Source: an uncultured Flavobacteriales bacterium (lineage in GTDB: Bacteria; Bacteroidota; Bacteroidia; Flavobacteriales_D; Crocinitomicaceae). From it: a DNA stretch of 16,514 nucleotides. The notes beneath the pieces were generated by a model. That model was given only the letters and a program-made list of their open reading frames with translations. It made no database searches and was not told the origin of the DNA. The position numbers and the translations under genes were made by a program. The stretch covers positions 1 through 16,514 of the forward strand of contig CALJKJ010000062.1 of NCBI GenBank assembly GCA_937973685.1. Direction: 5' to 3'. This document shows, in pieces, positions 9,478 through 15,644 of this stretch (position 1 is its first letter; each line of letters begins with the position of its first letter).

Positions 9478-9678
9478 GTAAAATACGATAAAGCATTAGT
9501 TATGAAAACGATAAATACAGAAAACAAGCCCACTACAAAACGCGTTTACGAAGCGCCGAAAGTAGAGACGATACAGATAGACAGTGAGATTTCTTTGGTG
9601 ATGATGTCACCTCCTGGAGATCCTTCGCCGATGGCTCCATTGTTCAATCCATTATCATAAAAAAGGAATAATTACTAA
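8137..9678 (+). repeat. Long direct repeat, copy A (surface-protein tail, peptide gene, 3' UTR)
   Basis: This 1,542-base stretch recurs 2,426 bases downstream. I found no difference by eye over its length, including synonymous positions and the noncoding 24-base spacer. Before it, back to about 7899, the two copies align without gaps but differ at roughly 45 of 240 bases. After it there is one A/G difference, then the terminator stem (conserved) with a different loop. Confidence 0.9.
9502..9660 (+). CDS. 52-residue YxxP peptide, candidate modified-peptide precursor (copy 1)
   Basis: An ATG frame starts 24 bases after the surface-protein stop and ends in TAA just before the terminator, so it is probably co-transcribed. 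The peptide begins with a polar segment and then has Y16-E-A-P19-K-V21, an acidic stretch to S31, and a Pro-rich tail (SPPGDPSPMAPLFNPLS) ending in Ser52. Small proteins opening with a YxxPxxExI segment are common in Bacteroidota and mostly uncharacterised. The spacing Y, P+3, hydrophobic +5 and S at +15 resembles the lasso leader pattern YxxPxL...T, although the conserved Gly is absent (Q25). It lacks a signal peptide and membrane helix. Exact conservation of a second copy supports it as a real gene; function unknown. Confidence 0.7.
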   Translation: MKTINTENKPTTKRVYEAPKVETIQIDSEISLVMMSPPGDPSPMAPLFNPLS

Positions 9679-9683
9679 GATAG

Positions 9684-9710
9684 AAAGAGAGGCAAGTGTC
9701 TCTCTTTTTT
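9684..9710 (+). terminator. Intrinsic terminator after first module
   Basis: AAAGAGAGGC pairs with GTCTCTCTTT around an AAGT tetraloop (10 pairs, one G-U), followed directly by further T residues. It sits 24 bases after the peptide stop. Confidence 0.85.
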
Positions 9711-9757
9711 CATTTTAATTTATTTATTTCTTAACTTATTAAATAATTATTATATGA

Positions 9758-9765
9758 TATATTTG
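9758..9765 (+). promoter_or_regulatory. Candidate -7 promoter element for the second surface-protein gene
   Basis: TATATTTG matches TAnnTTTG exactly. It lies after the first module's terminator and 17 bases before the ATG at 9783, which would leave a very short 5' leader. No clear TTG -33 partner is seen in this A/T-rich stretch. Confidence 0.4.
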
Positions 9766-9782
9766 CTGAAAATTTGATAAAA

Positions 9783-11903
9783 ATGAAAAGCTCAGCAAAT
9801 AAGAATTTTATTAAATCAGTAATCATTTTATTTTTTTATGCTTTAAGCTTCCAAAATGTTTGGGGTCAATATACGGGCTCTGGTAATTTTTCAAAAATTA
9901 ATTCCGTATCTGAATTAACAAATGGATATTATGTAATAGCATATGGTTCTACTTTTGCTATGAATAACACAAATGCAGGGACATTTTTTTCAAATACAGC
10001 TATTTCTCCTGTATCAAATGTAATTAGCAATCCTGCAACTAGTATAGTTTGGAAAATTGAATCAAATATAAATGGAGGTTATACTATTTATAATGAAGCT
10101 ACTCAAAAGTATGTTTCGTATACTGGAACAAGCAATGCTAGTTTTGCTGTATCCACAATTTCTGGCGCAAGTGAAAGATGGAATGTTACATATTCTGCTA
10201 GTTTATTTGTTATTGCAAATGCAGCTACTACATCAAGAATTTTGCAATACAATACAGCTTCACCAAGATTTGCTTGCTATACATCTGGTCAACAAAATTT
10301 AACATTATATAAATTAATTATACCCACTTGGACTGGAGCAACCTCTACTGATTGGAACACTGCATCCAACTGGAGTCCTGCAGCTGTTCCCGCTTCAACT
10401 GATAATGTAATTATTCCGACTACAGGGATTACCAATTTCCCAGTTGCAACAAGTTTAACAATTGCATCTGGAAGTACGATGACCTTAAATTCAAATGCAC
10501 GTCTTACAGTCAATGGAACCCTTACCAACAATGGAACGCTCACGTTAGAAAGTGGTGCAACTTTGGTACAAGGAACAGGAAACACAGTTGCAGGATCTGG
10601 AACTTTTAACGTAAAACAAGCGTTAACAGGTGCGGGTGGCGCAACACCTAGTGGTCGTTTTTGGTATTTGGGTTCACCGGTTTCGGGAGCAACTTCTACG
10701 GTATTTAATGCTGCAGGTGATAACCGTTTGTGGACATTTGCAGAAGCTACTCAGTCGTATACAGAAATTACTACAAATGGTGTGAGTATGTCCCCTATGC
10801 AAGGACATGTCGCACGCTTGGGCGCAAATGAAACAAGTATTTTTACGGGCGGTTTGTTGAATACAGGAAATTATACCTATAGTTCATTAACCAATACTGG
10901 AACAGGATCAACGAGAGGATATACCTTATTGAGTAATCCATATCCATCCTACTTGGACTGGACAGCTGCTTATACTGCTGCAGTTGCAACGAACGTAAAT
11001 TTATCATCATCTATTTGGTACCGATCAAACGACGGAACAAACATGGTGTATGATATTTACAATGCTACAGGTGCGATCGCAACTAACAATTCTGGTGGAA
11101 CAACAACACAATACATTCCACCAATGCAAGCATTCTGGGTGTACAATCCAAATGACGGAACAACAGGTTCAGTTACGTTTAGCAACAGCATGCGTAGTCA
11201 CCAAAATAATGGCGGTTTGAAATCGATTACGGATTTCCCTGCATTTGTTCGTTTGAACTTAGAAAACGACGGAGCAATTGATCAAACTGTCTTGTACTTC
11301 GATAACAATGCAGCTACAGGTTACGATAACTTCGATTCGGACAAAATGATGGTATCAAACGCGGCACAAGTATACTCATTTGTTGACAACAAGAAATTGG
11401 CAATCAATGGGATGAAAAGCGTGAAAACGAACAAACAAGTGCCGTTGACAGTAGAATTTCCAACGACAAAAAGTTACTCGTTCAATGCCACAGAAGTCGC
11501 AATGACAGATGGAATCGTATTGTTAGAAGACCGTTTGATGAATGTGTTCCAAGATTTGACAATGAATCCAGTTTATGCTTTTGATGCAGTAGCAGGAACA
11601 GATGCGAATCGTTTTGTGGTACATTTCCAAGCAAACAGCGGAGTTGCAGGAATCGAAACAGCTGAAGAAAACGGTATTGACATTGTTTCGAATGCTTCAG
11701 GATTGGTGACAATAACATTGAGCGAGGAGTTACCAGCAATGGGAACAATTCAAATCATTGATATCAATGGTAAAGTGATTGCAACACAAGCGATTAACGA
11801 GCAAACGACAACGATGAATATCAATGCAACAACAGGAGTTTACCACGTGTTGGTTGATTCATCAGCAAAAGTTGCACGCAAGAAAATTGTCATCACGAAG
11901 TAA
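9783..11903 (+). CDS. Secreted surface protein with T9SS sorting domain, shorter paralogue
   Basis: I chose the ATG at 9783 (706 residues) over an in-frame TTG nine bases upstream, because it directly opens a good signal peptide (basic MKSSANKNFIK, hydrophobic VIILFFYALSF, cleavage at about WG/Q). Residues about 29-180 form a unique domain with NGYYVIAYG, WKIESNINGGYTIYNE and a closing RFACY...LTLYKL. This resembles beta-rich modules at the front of other Bacteroidota extracellular proteins, but no catalytic residues are evident. From WTGATSTDWNTASNWSP (about residue 182) it aligns without gaps to the larger protein upstream, becoming identical from about residue 262 to the end, including the T9SS sorting domain. 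The same peptide gene follows after 24 bases. It is probably an outer-surface or secreted adhesin-like protein. Confidence 0.85.
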   Translation: MKSSANKNFIKSVIILFFYALSFQNVWGQYTGSGNFSKINSVSELTNGYYVIAYGSTFAMNNTNAGTFFSNTAISPVSNVISNPATSIVWKIESNINGGYTIYNEATQKYVSYTGTSNASFAVSTISGASERWNVTYSASLFVIANAATTSRILQYNTASPRFACYTSGQQNLTLYKLIIPTWTGATSTDWNTASNWSPAAVPASTDNVIIPTTGITNFPVATSLTIASGSTMTLNSNARLTVNGTLTNNGTLTLESGATLVQGTGNTVAGSGTFNVKQALTGAGGATPSGRFWYLGSPVSGATSTVFNAAGDNRLWTFAEATQSYTEITTNGVSMSPMQGHVARLGANETSIFTGGLLNTGNYTYSSLTNTGTGSTRGYTLLSNPYPSYLDWTAAYTAAVATNVNLSSSIWYRSNDGTNMVYDIYNATGAIATNNSGGTTTQYIPPMQAFWVYNPNDGTTGSVTFSNSMRSHQNNGGLKSITDFPAFVRLNLENDGAIDQTVLYFDNNAATGYDNFDSDKMMVSNAAQVYSFVDNKKLAINGMKSVKTNKQVPLTVEFPTTKSYSFNATEVAMTDGIVLLEDRLMNVFQDLTMNPVYAFDAVAGTDANRFVVHFQANSGVAGIETAEENGIDIVSNASGLVTITLSEELPAMGTIQIIDINGKVIATQAINEQTTTMNINATTGVYHVLVDSSAKVARKKIVITK

Positions 11904-12104
11904 GTAAAATACGATAAAGCATTAGTTATGAAAACGATAAATACAGAAAACAAGCCCACTACAAAACGCGTTTACGAAGCGCCGAAAGTAGAGACGATAC
12001 AGATAGACAGTGAGATTTCTTTGGTGATGATGTCACCTCCTGGAGATCCTTCGCCGATGGCTCCATTGTTCAATCCATTATCATAAAAAAGGAATAATTA
12101 CTAA
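10563..12104 (+). repeat. Long direct repeat, copy B
   Basis: Second copy of the 1,542-base identical block, offset by 2,426 bases and in the same orientation and reading frame. It spans the shared tail of the surface protein, the spacer, the 52-codon peptide gene and the start of its 3' UTR. Confidence 0.9.
11928..12086 (+). CDS. 52-residue YxxP peptide, candidate modified-peptide precursor (copy 2)
   Basis: Identical in DNA and protein to the peptide gene at 9502, again 24 bases after a T9SS surface-protein stop and 23 bases before a terminator. The gene lies wholly inside the identical long repeat, so its conservation may reflect recent duplication or gene conversion rather than selection on the peptide. 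It has the same Y16xxP19 segment, Pro-rich tail and C-terminal Ser. Confidence 0.7.
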   Translation: MKTINTENKPTTKRVYEAPKVETIQIDSEISLVMMSPPGDPSPMAPLFNPLS

Positions 12105-12109
12105 AATAG

Positions 12110-12138
12110 AAAGAGAGGCGGGAGTCTCTCTTTTTTTT
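12110..12138 (+). terminator. Intrinsic terminator after second module
   Basis: The same 10-pair stem AAAGAGAGGC/GTCTCTCTTT as the first module's terminator, but with a GGGA loop and a longer T tract. It separates the module from the convergent gene that ends at 12173. Confidence 0.85.
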
Positions 12139-12172
12139 GGTGTAGTATTTTTTCGATGTATCAGCGGGAGAT

Positions 12173-13162
12173 CTACCACAATGTTAGTTTCATCATTCGA
12201 ACTTTTTTATAGCTACTTGTTCGGATTCCAAAACTGGTATTAAAAATTAGATGAAGTAGTTGTGCCATTCGTTGCCGTACGGGGAATATTTTCCCAATTT
12301 GATAGGTAATAAACGCATATTTAATACCTGATTTTGTTTTAAAAATCAATTCGTTTGTAGAATATGTTGGCAAGCAATCCAAGATTGCATCTGGATTAGG
12401 GGAAATCCAGAGCAATTGACTGTGTTGTTTTCGCCAATCGTGTTGTTCGTGTCGAATAATGCGTTCCACTTTGTGCCATTTTTCGTGTTCAATTGCATGA
12501 CAAAAGCGACAATGCTCTTCACACGGAGTAATGGTGTTTTCTTTTGGATAAAAAACAGTATCCGATGCGATGGTTAAGGATATATAATTGCTGTTTATTC
12601 CGCCAGCGGGCATTTCAATTTTGCTTTCTTCTTCCGAAAATTCGATGGGATTTTTGTCGAATTCATTTGTTAATTGGAAAGTGTATTTTGCTAATTCCTC
12701 ATCCCAAGGCAAGTACCAAGCCAAAACCTGATAGGTGCCAGGGGGTAATTTTGGCAATCGGTAATTGGATTGAATGTGTTTGGTATAATTCAAAGAATCG
12801 TTCAGAAAGATAGGGAAAGTGTAACTTTCTTTGGGATCCAAGCGTTTGAAATAAACGGAACCTCTTTCTGAGGTATCCATTTGAATCGTTCGTATTTCCT
12901 CAGCTACTTTGGTGTAGAAATTATTCGTCACTTGGTAATATTCCAATTGAATGAGTCGTTTCCCTTTGTTTTGTGCTCCCGGCACTAGGATCGTTTGATT
13001 TTGTTCCGTTAAATTACTTAGCTGAACAGTGAGTTGAAAACACTCGTTTTTATAAACGACCTGCTTGTCACAACTGATCGTAATTGAAAATTGACTTGGA
13101 CGTAAATCAGCAAAGGACAAAAAGGGAACACCCAGCAATAAAAGTAAAACCAGTTGCTTCAT
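12173..13162 (-). CDS. Secreted protein of unknown function with a CxxCH motif
   Basis: I start this at the ATG at 13162 (329 residues), which opens a clean signal peptide (MKQLVLLLLLGVPFLSFA/D). An in-frame TTG six codons earlier would overlap the upstream gene and place polar residues ahead of the signal. The start lies one base after the stop of the beta-helix gene (TAA T ATG), so the two are probably translationally coupled. Residues about 25-165 look beta-rich and Ig-like (FQLTVQLSN, LPPGTYQVLAWYLPWD). At residues about 214-245 there is a Cys/His cluster including CRFCH at 218-222 (bases 12497-12511), followed by several His. This matches the c-type haem attachment motif CxxCH but could equally bind another metal. 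There is no T9SS domain and I do not recognise the family. Confidence 0.7.
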   Translation of the reverse strand: MKQLVLLLLLGVPFLSFADLRPSQFSITISCDKQVVYKNECFQLTVQLSNLTEQNQTILVPGAQNKGKRLIQLEYYQVTNNFYTKVAEEIRTIQMDTSERGSVYFKRLDPKESYTFPIFLNDSLNYTKHIQSNYRLPKLPPGTYQVLAWYLPWDEELAKYTFQLTNEFDKNPIEFSEEESKIEMPAGGINSNYISLTIASDTVFYPKENTITPCEEHCRFCHAIEHEKWHKVERIIRHEQHDWRKQHSQLLWISPNPDAILDCLPTYSTNELIFKTKSGIKYAFITYQIGKIFPVRQRMAQLLHLIFNTSFGIRTSSYKKVRMMKLTLW

Positions 13163-13163
13163 A

Positions 13164-14927
13164 TTAATCAATAATAACAATAGGATGCTGTGATACTCGA
13201 TTTTCTAAATCAGTAATGACGATGGTATAAAATCCTGCTATTGTTGGAGAAGTTGCTGTAACAATTCCAACAGATGAAGTTTGTTTCAGGCAACTTTTTC
13301 CTGTAATAGTGATATATTCAACCGATTTTACTGCTTTGTTGAATTGAATTTGTTCCCCCGTTCGAACAGGATTCGGATACAAAGTGATACGTTCATTGGC
13401 ATTTTCTGAAATTCCTATTGCGCTAGTACCACCACAACTTCCAGCAGTTAATTCGTTCAATTGGAAATGGATCCCAGCTGGAATTTTTCCTGAATTTATG
13501 GTGTTTTCTGGACCAATTTTCGCCCAATAAGTCACCGGAATATAAGAAGGACGTTGCCCGTAACAATACGAAACATCCGTTAAATTACTTGTTCCTGTTG
13601 GGGTAATCGTGTTTTTGTTGTTATTCCCGAATGAAAAATGGTTACTGCCAAGCAAGGTGTAATTCACAACGCTGTATGGAAATGAAGTATTGGGAATTTC
13701 ATTCCCTACAAAATTCTGTCCAGGTGACGTTGTGTCGCTAAAGAAAATCCCCCACAAGCTAGCTCTGTTTCTAAAAAATGTATTGAAGGGTCCATTTCCT
13801 CCGTGTGAATTGTCAATAACAATGTTTTGTCCATCGTTTTGTTCGAATAAATTGGCAAACACATTGTTTCCGTGCAAGACCATATCTCCAGCGGAATTAC
13901 TTGGTAGAACAGCACTTCCTGTCCAGAAAGGATTGATGGAATAGTTGTAACAAAACACATTTCCATTTGCTCCTGCTTGTAGGATCATTGAATGGCGTAA
14001 ATGCTCAAAAATATTGTTGTACACACGGCATTCATTCGAGCTAAATTGGAGCATCACACCATAGGCACGACCGCCATCACCATATTCGAAAGCATCTTTG
14101 AAGTGGCAATTAGAAATATCGATATTGGAACTGTGACTTGCTTCAACGTGCGCAAAAGTCGTATTTTGAAATGCTACTCCATTCACCCACGAATTGACAA
14201 CAAAGTCAAAACTGATGTTGCTTGCTTGTTCGGGAGCAGTATTGTCAACGCGTTGAATTTTTAGGCATTCGACACCCGTATTTTCAACGGGTAAGATACG
14301 GCGAACAGCTGGCGTTCGCTGCATCAGGTAATCCATGCGCATTTCGGATGCTAGCGTTAGTGTATTTCCTGAAATTGCTGTAATTTGAGCTATTTGGCCA
14401 ACACTTCCCGCTGCCCAAGCAGTTGTTGTTAAATCCATATCATTTTGAAAGAGTTGTATCCAGTCGCCAATCGCAAATGCACTTGTATTGGCAACATGAA
14501 GTTGATTGTTACCTTTTGTTGCTGCTTGTGTTAGGGAAGTTGTATCATTTGTTGGGTAACCGGTTGCATAGAACGAATGTCCGTTATTGGGATGCTCGAT
14601 GATAAAAGTCGTTTGATCGGCTCCTGCACCTCTGATGATGAAATTGCTGCGTAAATATATGGGCGCATTGAAGAGGTATGTTCCGGCAGGAAAATAAACG
14701 ATGGTTGGTCCTTGATAAGCAATCATGAGCGACCCAAGCGGATAATCATTTGGGGTAACTCCATCATTTACAAAACCATAAGTTGAACCATCAACGATTG
14801 TGAATCCTTGCGTTGTGGTGTCTTTTATTCCTGCAACCTGCCAATTCACTGTTCGTTGAGCTGGGATTGTTTGTGTGTGAGCAAATGAAAAGTTCAACAG
14901 AACGAATAAGAAAAATAAATTTTTCAT
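13164..14927 (-). CDS. Secreted right-handed beta-helix (pectate-lyase-like) protein with T9SS sorting domain
   Basis: The 587-residue product begins with a signal peptide (MKNLFFLFVLLNFSFAHTQ). Near the N-terminus is the PAGTY motif at 80-84, followed by LRSNFIIRGAGADQTTF at 92-108, characteristic of the pectate_lyase_3 / polygalacturonase-like beta-helix fold. Residues about 215-410 are rich in short N-containing rungs (SNIDISNCHF, CRVYNNIFEH, NVFANLFEQN), consistent with beta-helix coils. The last 74 residues (514-587), opening ITLYPNPV and closing in a GFYTIVITD strand, are a type A T9SS sorting domain. Such proteins are polysaccharide lyases, hydrolases or adhesins; I cannot assign catalytic residues or a substrate. 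It is the first gene of a two-gene operon with the CxxCH protein. Confidence 0.8.
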   Translation of the reverse strand: MKNLFFLFVLLNFSFAHTQTIPAQRTVNWQVAGIKDTTTQGFTIVDGSTYGFVNDGVTPNDYPLGSLMIAYQGPTIVYFPAGTYLFNAPIYLRSNFIIRGAGADQTTFIIEHPNNGHSFYATGYPTNDTTSLTQAATKGNNQLHVANTSAFAIGDWIQLFQNDMDLTTTAWAAGSVGQIAQITAISGNTLTLASEMRMDYLMQRTPAVRRILPVENTGVECLKIQRVDNTAPEQASNISFDFVVNSWVNGVAFQNTTFAHVEASHSSNIDISNCHFKDAFEYGDGGRAYGVMLQFSSNECRVYNNIFEHLRHSMILQAGANGNVFCYNYSINPFWTGSAVLPSNSAGDMVLHGNNVFANLFEQNDGQNIVIDNSHGGNGPFNTFFRNRASLWGIFFSDTTSPGQNFVGNEIPNTSFPYSVVNYTLLGSNHFSFGNNNKNTITPTGTSNLTDVSYCYGQRPSYIPVTYWAKIGPENTINSGKIPAGIHFQLNELTAGSCGGTSAIGISENANERITLYPNPVRTGEQIQFNKAVKSVEYITITGKSCLKQTSSVGIVTATSPTIAGFYTIVITDLENRVSQHPIVIID

Positions 14928-14943
14928 GGGTAAGATGTTTTAT

Positions 14944-14951
14944 CAAAGGTA
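14944..14951 (-). promoter_or_regulatory. Candidate -7 promoter element for the beta-helix operon
   Basis: On the minus strand this reads TACCTTTG, an exact TAnnTTTG match, 16 bases before the ATG at 14927. The leader would be very short. No convincing -33 TTG is seen at the usual spacing. Confidence 0.35.
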
Positions 14952-15085
14952 GTAAAACAAAAGAAATTGGCTTGATGCAATTAGTTACCCGGGTAAATGG
15001 TGGTAAAGCTGCAGACAGACCCTTTTCCAAACTTCATTCTCATTCTGTTTCTTGCGCTGTAATTCATCATTCTCACACTGCTTCT

Positions 15086-15181
15086 CGCTCTGTAAATAAG
15101 TGTGAATTTAAGAGTGAGAAAGAGGTTAAAAAGAAAAAACGCTATACTTTCGTAATGCGCTTTTCTTTTTAGTAGCGGGGA
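15086..15181. repeat. Short direct repeat, copy 1, beside GIY-YIG remnant
   Basis: About 96 bases beginning CGCTCTGTAAATAAGTGTG and ending after a run of T at GGGGA. It recurs at 15473 with only a handful of substitutions and one single-base indel. The two copies bracket a truncated GIY-YIG nuclease gene. The flanking 14952-15085 shows no gene I can support. Confidence 0.85.
15128..15170. terminator. Hairpin with A/T tracts inside repeat copy 1
   Basis: AAAAAGAAAAAACGC pairs imperfectly with GCGCTTTTCTTTTT across a loop of about 14 bases. The A tract on one side and T tract on the other could terminate transcription in both directions. It may simply be part of the repeat's own structure. Confidence 0.5.
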
Positions 15182-15218
15182 CACGAACAGTCAGAGGACA
15201 GTCTAGCTCGAACGTACG

Positions 15219-15234
15219 TCCGTCAGCTGACGGA
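15219..15234. repeat. 16-base perfect palindrome within larger hairpin
   Basis: TCCGTCAGCTGACGGA is its own reverse complement. It is flanked by GCTCG at 15206-15210 and CGAGC at 15243-15247, which could extend the hairpin. It overlaps the stop codon of the GIY-YIG remnant. Confidence 0.8.
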
Positions 15235-15444
15235 TATTAGCCCGAGCAGCTCAATTTGTTTTCGAACAAAAGCTCTACCTCTGCTGGTTTTGAGTTGCTT
15301 TTCACGTTGCAATGCAGTTGATTTTAAATCATGAAATTCAACATAAACTACCATCCAAGGTCTAAAATTTTGTGTATATCCTTTCGTTGAAAGAACATTA
15401 TGCGAATAAAATCGATCGATCAAATCAGCTGTATAACCGCTCTC
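15223..15444 (-). pseudogene. GIY-YIG nuclease remnant, N-terminus lost
   Basis: The frame stays open from just after a TGA at 15445-15447 to its stop at 15223. It encodes SGYTADLIDRFYSHN, then GYTQNFRPW.VVYVEF and STALQREKQLKTSRGRAF, the C-terminal two thirds of a short GIY-YIG domain protein (usually 80-100 residues). The first strand with the GIY motif and the Tyr of YIG are missing: the sequence switches to unrelated DNA just at the SG of the motif. No ATG start remains; only a TTG at 15423 could start it, giving 66 residues without the catalytic Tyr. I therefore call it inactive. It lies between two ~96-base direct repeats, suggesting a mobile or REP-like unit and a rearrangement at its 5' end. 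Confidence 0.8.
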
Positions 15445-15472
15445 TCACTCCACTCTCGTTTTGAAAGAAAAG

Positions 15473-15569
15473 CGCTCTGTAAATAAGTGTGAATTTAAGA
15501 GTGAGAACGAGGTTAAAAAGAAAAAGCGCTATCACTTTCGTAATGCGCTTTTCTTTTTAATAGTGGGGA
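15473..15569. repeat. Short direct repeat, copy 2, beside GIY-YIG remnant
   Basis: Second copy of the ~96-base repeat, in the same orientation and 387 bases downstream of copy 1. The differences include GAGAAC for GAGAAA, AAGCGC for AAACGC and an extra C in TATCAC. The DNA between this copy and the GIY-YIG remnant (about 15445-15472) is a short purine/pyrimidine-biased stretch. Confidence 0.85.
15515..15558. terminator. Hairpin with A/T tracts inside repeat copy 2
   Basis: AAAAAGAAAAAGCGC pairs with GCGCTTTTCTTTTT with one bulged base. Here the GCGC pairing is complete: the A-to-G change relative to copy 1 improves the stem, which supports a structured element. Confidence 0.5.
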
Positions 15570-15574
15570 AAGAT

Positions 15575-15621
15575 CAAAATTCAAACTTCTTGGAAGGGTA
15601 TGAATTGGTGTTTGAATTTTG
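15575..15621. repeat. 12-base perfect inverted repeat
   Basis: CAAAATTCAAAC (15575-15586) and GTTTGAATTTTG (15610-15621) are exact reverse complements separated by 23 bases. It lies between the second short repeat and the end of the HxlR-type gene. No T tract follows on either side, so it does not look like a standard terminator. Confidence 0.75.
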
Positions 15622-15644
15622 GATGTATGTGAATTACTAGCTGA

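Noticed and set aside
9056..11748. Two identical 88-codon minus-strand frames in the shared tails
   Set aside because: Their identity follows from the long DNA repeat, and the Leu/Ser-rich product is antisense to a well-supported T9SS gene.
3757..12138. Full lasso peptide cluster
   Set aside because: The peptides only partly match the leader pattern (no Gly, Val where a core would start), and no asparagine-synthetase-like cyclase or leader protease is present in the window.
14813..15172. 119-codon plus-strand frame before the GIY-YIG remnant
   Set aside because: It overlaps the 5' end of the beta-helix gene and ends inside the short repeat; the product has no domain and is compositionally odd.
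15086..15569. CRISPR array or IS element around the direct repeats
   Set aside because: There are only two repeat copies with a coding remnant between them, no regular spacers, no transposase and no terminal inverted repeats with target duplication.
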